Source: Euptelea pleiosperma
Taxonomy: Eukaryota > Streptophyta > Magnoliopsida > Ranunculales > Eupteleaceae
Length of the DNA: 64,000 nucleotides
Direction of reading: 5' to 3'
NCBI GenBank assembly: GCA_035048495.1
Contig: CM068547.1
Coordinates: 24,869,913-24,933,912, forward strand
Part shown: positions 56,646 to 64,000 of the stretch, piece after piece
Position numbering within the stretch: position 1 is the stretch's first letter
How the letters are laid out: every line of letters starts with the position of its first letter
Translations under genes and position numbers: made by a program
The notes under the pieces: generated by a model
Told to the model about the DNA's origin: nothing
Seen by the model: only the letters and a program-made list of their open reading frames with translations
Databases searched by the model: none

Positions 56646-59600
56646 ATGGACGATCGTGGAGGATCTTTTGTCGCGGTTCGAAGGATTTCACAGGGGCTGG
56701 AGAGAGGTAGTGGTTGCCATTCACCTTCTGGTATGTCATAAGTTTGATATTTTTCCCCGTAAAATGGAGCAAAGTTTCTAATTGGAACCAACATATTCTG
56801 CTCTACCGTTGTGTTAACGTTTAATTTAAACACATTTTTTACTCCTTATCTCTTAATAAGTTTCGGCGAGTTTAGATTTGTTTATTTTGATGTAAACTAC
56901 TCATGAATGCATTTCTAGTTTTCTTTTATTTTTCCTGTTTCAGCTTTGCTAAATGGTGAGAATTTTAATCCACCTTTAGCTCAATTGCTTACCCACCAAA
57001 AAAAATGGTGTGAAGTTTTTCTAGTAAATATGGAAAATGATTCCACTTCTAATTTTCTTGATAAAGAGTTTTAAACTGTTGATCTCTTGGAAAGCAGAAG
57101 AATCAGTAGTTACAGGTAGATTGCATGTCTAAGAGTATTAGATGCGAGTGTTTACAGTCTGCTATTATGATATGGGGGCGGCTACACAAATCCGTGTCCG
57201 TTTTGGCCTTCACCTTACCCTTTCACAAACAAAATCATTGTAGAGCTCATGTTCTATAAACAACTCTTCCTTTGAGTAGGCATTAGGTGAAATTGTTATT
57301 TGATTTCCACTTTTGTAAGTTCTGAAGGATATGTTTCAACGATTCAGCTATTTGGAAAAAACATTCTTTGTAAATTGTGAAACCTTCTGATTGGAAACAT
57401 GAGAACGGAGTGATTTTGTCATCATATTCTCTTTTGGCCATTAGAGTGAAATAGGAGAACATTCACTGGAGTCTCTTTGGGTTTGAGGAGTTCAATTAAA
57501 GAAGTTACTATTAAGGACTTAAGTTACACAAGGGGTTTTTGATACGTGATTCTTCAGTGGGGTGAAGAATGTCCCTGACACAGATGTCATAGGAATGGAT
57601 TGCATTATTTGGGAGTTGTTCCATCATCTCAGACTGGGAGGTAACTGGATGGATCCTCCTCATAGTTGGATCAAGATCAAGGCTGAATTAGGAGGACACA
57701 CAAGGCGAGCTTGTTTTGGTGGATGTCCCCTCAAATGACAAGGGGCAAGGTAGTTAAATGTCAAACAGTTCTATTGTGAGCATTGAGCTTCTTGTGGGTC
57801 TACATACCTACATGCCAAGTTAGGGGTATGCTTGTGGATCTTCTTTTTAGGTAAGGATGATGTTTGCATTCATACAAGTAGAATAACCTTGAAACAAAGA
57901 GGCCGTTACAGAAAAGAGCTAATGGAAAGGCAACCTCGATAGCAGACAAAGGAACTAATATATTAGTAGAAAAGACACATGGCTTAGGGACAAGGGATGC
58001 TATGAGTAAGTAGGGGGAGGTTGATGGTCGTCCTTACCTTCAGAACAAGTCTTGGAGATTCAATTACTCATTTGGCAGCTACTAGATAGTTTAGAGGTGG
58101 TGCATTTTCCCCCTAGAATCTGGGTGGGAGGTAGAGTTTGGAATAAGATGAACGAGGTGTCTTCTCTTCTAGGTCATATGTTAGGATCATGGTATCAAAT
58201 TTTAGCATATTTCCACAAATTATACCCGAGATATTTCCATTTCCATAGAGACGAAAAGGAAACATTGCTAGAATATTTCCAATTTAACGAAGTAATTTTC
58301 CATTTTGTTCTTAAAAATATATATAAGTAACTTATGATTGTGAACTATGTAACAAAGATATGGAGACACGTCGATGTGCGACACTGATAAGAACTGTCAG
58401 AGACATTGACCCCCACAAATCCAATAATTCTTTGTATATTGGGGATTATGATGCAGGAGCATCCATACTATATGCCCTTTGGATTTTCCCTTGCTGGCTG
58501 CAGTCTTGCTCTTCCTCAAGAGGATTGAAAGAGGCTAGGTTTTTTTTGGTAAAAACTCCAAATCTCTCTTTGGCTCAAAGGAAGAAGAAGAAGACTCTTC
58601 CTTGGACTTTGTTATTGGTAGCATCAAGTCCAAATCTAATTCATTTTGGGCTTAAGTAGTCCTACTCAAAGCCGACAATGCCAATTAATTTAATTGAATC
58701 CATAGTCCTGTTCTATCGTAGCTCACCTACTTGAGTCAAACCAGTCCCCAAAGAAAAAAAATCAGACCTAGGTTAAGACACGTGGCCTGACCGACCAACT
58801 CGACATGTGACCCAACCCATCAACCTGATTTGTGACCTGCCCCATCAAACCTTTGACCCAACCCATGACTTATATGACCATTGACTTTGACGTTGTCTTC
58901 TGAAAATGGAGTTTAAGAATAAGATGCCAAGTTGGAGAAAATGTCATTTTTACTTGAGATTAATCTAAATACCACTGAAATGCTATTTCTGTACATGCAA
59001 ATCTATAATTCCATAATAATAAATCATAACTCATAAGCATGATTCATCATTCATAGTCAAAATTCCAAAATCAGCAAAATCGAAATCAGAAGGGGAAAAA
59101 AGTAAAAAAAATGGATCTTAGCCAATTAGTCGGCAAAATCGCAGATTAATCGCTGAGTTTGCCGATTAATCGGCGATTGATTCGTGAATTTGAAAATTCG
59201 GAGATTTTTGGCGATTTTTTGAGATTTTTGTGACTACTCTACAAGACCGACCTGATCAGAATGTTTCATAATTTTAGTTTCTCTTTGCAAATCCTCTGCG
59301 TTAGTTATGTTTGTGTATTGGTTTAGTTAAATGCAATTACATTTGGAGCTTTGTAGTTCATTAATCATTATGTTCTGACTGGAAGAAGCTTTTGCTAAGT
59401 TGTTTGTTAGAACTATTAAGCTAAAGATTGACCATGAATCAAGGCTCTACTATAGACTTTAGATTATTTTTTAGACCTTGCATAGGAAATTCAGAAAGTC
59501 GGTTTGCTTTCCTTAGGTTCTACAGAAGTTCTTTATTTTACGATTAGGTAGATAGCTATTTGTGATAACTTGAAGATATAAAAACTCAAAATTCAATAGC

Positions 59601-62600
59601 TGGGGGTCTTGTATTGCTACAGCTGAGGTTGTGGCAGGATCATCAGCATGGATCGGGAAAGGCCTTTCTTGCGTTTGTGTTCAGGGAAGAGAGAGTGATG
59701 CCCGTGCTTCATTTGACTTAACCCCCGCCCAGGTATATTGTTCTTGTTATTTAGTTAATATGAACTTGAATTTTATTGTTTTTCCTATTGCATTCATTTT
59801 GATTTGTTTATACATGTAAGTGCTGCATGCAATTAGTTTGTTAGCTGGCCAATAAACATATAGAATAAGTTGCATTTCAGGTTTGTATCCTACACTGGAT
59901 GCTCCAAATTTCTGATAGCTCGGGAATTATGTTCGGTGGATACTTGAAAATAGGCAACCTATGCTGTACCTTTGTAGTTAACTAGGAATAGCCCATGCTC
60001 AGCACGGGCACAATTAAAAAAATATTAAATGAATAAAAGTTTTTCTTAGCATTAAAAGAAAGGACCCTTAAAACAAAGCTTTTTTTTAGTAATCTAAAAG
60101 AAAATTTTTATGTTCCTGAATATTGAATAAATAAATCCTTCTTTTAGAAGAGAGTAAGTTCCTTAATGTCGTGTCCAAGCTGTAGAAAGAAAAAACACAA
60201 CTGCATAATGGAAGATTCAATCTTTTATGCTCAAAAGAGGAAAGAGATTATTGGTCAAAATTCCAATAAACTTTACTTAGTGTCATCCGTCAAATTTACT
60301 GTCCTTGTTTGAATCATCAACATGGCCGTCCATTGTGAATAATCAGAACCATAATCCATGATATCAGAACTATAACCTATGATATATTTTGCAAATCAAG
60401 CTATATGGACCCCTTTCAATATACATATAATATCAATTAACGTGTTCTACTAATCCTCCAAAAATTAAACTGAGTTAAACTATTTATGTTCAACTAAAAA
60501 ACTCATTCAAATAAAATAAGCCATCCTCCATCCAAGTAAATAGTGCTTATCAAAGAGTCTTTTTTTGTGGCTAGTTTATAAAAGAAAATAAGTGTAAAGA
60601 GATAGGAATAAATGAAGATATTTAAAGAGATTTTAGAAATATTGAAGAAACAACTTTGTCAAGGACGAACAAAAAAATGAAACGTTTTGCATGGATAATC
60701 ATTTTTGGAAAGGAAAATACATTTTTGGAAATATAAATTCTTAGCACTGGATATCGAATAATTATTCCCATTATTGTAGTCAAATTTCCTTAATAATCAT
60801 TCCCATTATGATAGCCTAATTTTCTTCCAAATAATTACTGACACATAATTTTGTTTCCCAGGTGCACCAAATAATAGAGTAATAAATTTTAAAAGGTGTA
60901 ATTGGTCCGCTGATCATGGAAACCTATTAATGGAATAAAAAAATTAACAAAAAAATTTAAAATTAGAGGAGACAAAACAAAAATATTAACCAAACAACAT
61001 GCTTTTACATGCCAAAAAAAAAAGAATCCAAACAAATAACCAAACAAAAACATAAATATGGTTATTGTTGGGCTAATAAAAAATGTAAAAAAATGTGTGG
61101 AGAAGAAAATATAAACCCAACAGGAAAAAAAATGGCATGAATGAAAAAATATACCTGATTTAAAATATTAGGATTAACATTGACTGAAATATGTCATGTT
61201 TTTCCAATCCAAAAGTGACCAACGGAATAGACGGTCAAGATTGATGAGTTGATGTGTAAATTAATGTCTAAGACCCCATAGTATACATCCATTCCTTCCG
61301 CACGTCATTATAGGTTATCCCCGCATTTGCTAGCAAACCCGTATGGTCATTCAATCGATTCTGATTTGAGCAGATGAGTAAAAACCTAGAGCCATGAAAA
61401 ATCGTTTTTAACCATGGAGATGAACTTGAGAACCCGTATGATCGTTGAATTGATTCTGATTTGAGCAGATAAGTAGAAACCTAGAGCCATGAAAAATCGC
61501 CTTCAACCATGGAGATGAACTTGAGAACAGTTGATATAGTCACAACGATCTGGCAAACTATCGTCTGATTACAAAGTAAAATATAAAAAACAAAAAAAAA
61601 CCTGGATCAGTCACAAAAGAAGAACTTTCAATAACTAAAATATTTAAATTAAATTCCTGATAAAAATCAGTAGAGATACATTTTAGGAGAGAGATGAGAC
61701 GTAGAGAGATAGTTATATTTAGAAATTAATAGATATTAGAGAGAAGGGGAGAGGGTGAGATTTGGGAAATAAGTAGGAGATTTTGGAAGAGGGAAGGTCT
61801 AATTAAAGAAAACGTTTCGGAAGAGAAAAGATTTAAATAAAGAAGATTCCAATTGGAGTTGTAGAGAGAGGTTATGGGGAATAAATGATGAGTAATTTTA
61901 GGAGTTGTGGAGAAGGGAGAAAGGCAGGAATAGTTATAATTAATTAAATGAACAATATTTTACATGGAAAGTTGGGGAGTTTGAGAGGTTGTAGGATAAT
62001 GGAGAGATTTTGGATGGAGATAACCTTAATGTGGAGGGTATTTTTGGAAAATATAGAAAAGCTGCAGAGAGCACTACCTCAGCAGGCTCGAGCTTTAGTA
62101 TAGATAATAGATGTGGAAAACCAAATGAAACATTTTTTATCTCCCTCTCAACTGGATGCTCCAAATTACTGATACCTCTGGAATTATGTTCAATTGATAC
62201 CTGAAAATAGGCAAACGCGACCGAAGACTCCACACGGGTAGGGGCCAGAGAGTTGCTAGTTTGAGCTACTTGACTCAGCTAGCTTCATTCTGGTTGTAGT
62301 AGTGTCTCAAGAGGGGATCCACCTGTGCTGCACCTTTGTTATAAGTTTGGAAACCGCAATGAACCTTTTTAATAATAAGAAATTTTGCATGATAAATTCT
62401 CTAAGATAAAATGAGGTCATACCTTGTGTAAAACTCCTACAGAACTTTGAATTCAGTTGTTAAAATTTGGCTCTAAATAGAACTAAAACTAAGGACATGA
62501 CTTCAGGCATCAACACTAATATTAAAAATTTGCCTAGTACCACGTATGTAGAACAACTGCTTGATTATAGGGTTGCAGATGGGCTGGGATGGCCTGCTGG

Positions 62601-63675
62601 GTTTTAAGGCTCAGCCTGTAATGAGCTGGGCTTGGGCAAGGTTTTTAGGTCCATGGGTCAGGTGTGGGCCTGATTTTCTAGGCCCAATTTCTTATCAGGC
62701 TGGGCCCCAGCCCAAAGTAGACTTGGTCTATTTTCTGAACTTTATTTCAGTATTCATTTGATCACTTGATCAAATTTCCATTGGTGTTTTTAATCCTGTT
62801 ATTCATATTTATGCCATAATATAAGAAATGAGGTAATATAATAGCTCTGTTTTTGCTTCGGTATCTTAAGAGACCCATTTTGCAAGGAAATTGTGATTTT
62901 CCTAAAGCTCTGTCTTTACTCTCGTCTCTCTCTAAATGGGTTACACATAGCTCCACTGCTATAACCTTTTCGTTGGCTTTTTTGGTTTCAGGAGGATTGC
63001 TTGCAGAGGCTACAAAAACGCATAGAGGTTGCCTATGATAGTTTAAATCTAGAGCACCAGGTAATATAAAGTCTGAAATCATGTTTGAATTCTTTTTTTT
63101 TATTTGGTAATCTTGTCTTTTTTAAGAATTGAGTAGTTACCCAATTGTGTATAGATTTACCTCTAGAAATCTGCTGATTTGTCTGTCTTAGAAAAATTGC
63201 TGTCATGTATATGGGGATAAGTAATATAAGAAGAGGAGATGTATGATGAACCTGGAGTTCGTCATCCTTATTGATGCTTACCCTTATTGGGTTAATGTGC
63301 TTCACTAATACACTGATCGAGACTGTTTAACATGGGGCCACCTTTTGGATGGGGTATAGCCCAAGAATATGATAGGTGAGGGCTTCTGCTTCCCTTTATC
63401 ATTTACTGTTGCTGTAATATTGTAGGAAGCCTTAAGGGCATTGTGGAATGCTTCCTTTCCTGGAGAAGAACTTCATGGCTTAATATCTGAGCAGTGGAAG
63501 GAAATGGGTTGGCAAGGAAAAGATCCATCCACAGATTTCAGGTATATTAGTCTTTCATTTGTCCCCTTTGCTAGTTTGCAATTTAAGTTATGCTTTTAAA
63601 TTTTGGATTTTATCTGGTAGGGGTGGTGGTTTCATATCCCTGGAGAACTTATTGTTCTTTGCAAGGACCTACCCG
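56646..63675 (+). CDS. ELMO/CED-12 domain-containing protein, first five coding exons, partial at right edge
   Basis: Five exons join in phase: 56646-56730 (MDDRGGSFVAVRRISQGLER), 59623-59732 (GSSAWIGKGLSCVC, SFDLTPAQ), 62992-63060 (EDCLQRLQKRIEVAYDS), 63426-63541 (EALRALWNASFPGEELHG, EMGWQGKDPSTDF) and 63621-63675 (RGGGFISLENLLFFARTYP). All have GT-AG borders and sum to 145 codons. This is a plant ELMO-domain protein of about 260-270 residues. The ELMO domain starts in exons 4-5 and its rest lies beyond the window. Animal ELMO proteins work with DOCK guanine-exchange factors; the plant role is poorly defined. Introns 1 and 2 (2.9 and 3.3 kb) are large and full of repeats. A 5'-UTR intron runs from about 56127 to just before the ATG. 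Confidence 0.92.
57000..59600. other. ELMO intron 1, mostly unrecognised
   Basis: Short LINE-like text (PPHSWIKIKAELGGHTRR) near 57655-57715 suggests a LINE remnant. An open frame of 92 codons at 58052-58330 has no recognised domain. Confidence 0.4.
59900..62215 (+). repeat. Direct repeat flanking Helitron C
   Basis: GGATGCTCCAAATTTCTGATAGC...GGAATTATGTTC...GAAAATAGGCAA at 59900-59957 recurs with about 85-90% identity at 62154-62215. The GCTGTACCTTTG at 59963 also recurs as GCTGCACCTTTG near 62327. Confidence 0.7.
59982..62104 (-). mobile_element. Helitron C in ELMO intron 2, minus strand, tentative 5' end
   Basis: On the minus strand a CCCGTGC-TGA-GCATGGG hairpin followed by CTATTCCTAG and then T matches the 3' end of Helitron A. 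The 5' end is proposed at 62104, reading TCTATACTAAAGC after A, but this is weaker. The interior is AT-rich with no Rep/helicase. Confidence 0.5.
62568..62720. mobile_element. hAT-like MITE remnant
   Basis: Starts TAGGGTTGCAGATGGGCTGG and is rich in GGGCC/GGCCC, like the termini of the 45908-46638 element. The right end is missing. Confidence 0.45.
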
Positions 63676-63688
63676 GTATGTCTTCTTG

Positions 63689-63689
<1 letters not shown>

Positions 63690-63722
<33 letters not shown>
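63690..63722 (+). repeat. CT/TA compound microsatellite
   Basis: (CT)n followed by (AT)n in the intron after exon 5. Confidence 0.85.
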
Positions 63723-63796
63723 GGTCAGGATCAGGAGACAACATTTTTTACAACAATTTTGGTTTACCCACATGGAAGATGAATCAATAGCTGAAT

Positions 63797-64000
63797 TATG
63801 GTGAGGATGATCTCCTCACCATATAGATCAACCCTACAAAAAATTAGCCTATTCTGAAATTTCTAACCCCATTAAATATGGTTTTCATGTTAACGATAAA
63901 AATAAATGGTCCATAATTCTTCAACTTGTAAACCAGTCTACGAATATCAGAATGATTTGAACTTTTGTGAGGATGATCTCCTCACCATAGAGACCGTCCT
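63797..64000. repeat. Fold-back repeat, GTGAGGATG family, copy 2, truncated by window edge
   Basis: GTGAGGATGATCTCCTCACC starts an inverted relative of 28941-29155. The shared phrases CAGAATGATTTGAA and AATTCTTCAACTTGTAAACC occur reverse-complemented in copy 1. Confidence 0.7.

Overview
The window is nuclear DNA of a flowering plant. Evidence: spliced genes with plant-type GT-AG introns, homologs of plant proteins (MOS2, a plant ELMO-domain protein, a SEC14-like protein fragment), an integrated caulimovirid, and a dense load of plant transposons and MITEs. I cannot name the species. Nothing prokaryotic is present.

Layout. 1-6.6 kb: a decayed endogenous pararetrovirus (Caulimoviridae) on the minus strand, running off the left edge, with movement protein, coat/zinc-knuckle, protease, RT and RNase H regions, a TATA box and a tRNA-Met primer site. 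6.7-12.3 kb: non-coding repeat DNA with two inverted relatives of one LTR-like repeat, a 185-bp near-perfect duplication and a 63-bp tandem repeat rich in ATCGAT. 13.1-19.2 kb (minus): a gene for a serine/arginine-rich nuclear protein, with a 2.9-kb intron holding a LINE 3' fragment. 19.4-23.2 kb: hairpin MITEs and a minisatellite. 23.3-27.8 kb: a Helitron carrying part of a SEC14-like exon, which is split by a complete solo LTR. 27.8-36.4 kb: start of a second Helitron, then a dead hAT element interrupted by a 3.5-kb CACTA element and by a 650-bp Mutator-like MITE. 36.5-38.0 kb (plus): a MOS2 homolog (G-patch + KOW) whose second half is broken. 39.5-41.2 kb: LINE fragments. 41.4-44.9 kb (minus): a partial, decayed duplicate of the SR-rich gene. 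45-55.5 kb: gene-free MITE field, many copies with readable target-site duplications, plus one tRNA-derived SINE. 56.6-63.7 kb (plus): first five coding exons of an ELMO-domain gene that continues past the right edge.

Apparently intact genes are the SR-rich gene and the ELMO gene. The MOS2 copy keeps an open reading frame only for its first two domains. The most notable features are transposon architecture: a hairpin MITE family (nine loci) whose outer arms differ between copies yet stay self-complementary; a MULE-type MITE with eight short palindromes about 200 bp upstream of MOS2; a Helitron with a captured exon; and nested insertions whose target duplications can be read to the base. I saw no unambiguous new biological system. 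All homology calls are from recognition of sequence patterns, not from database searches.
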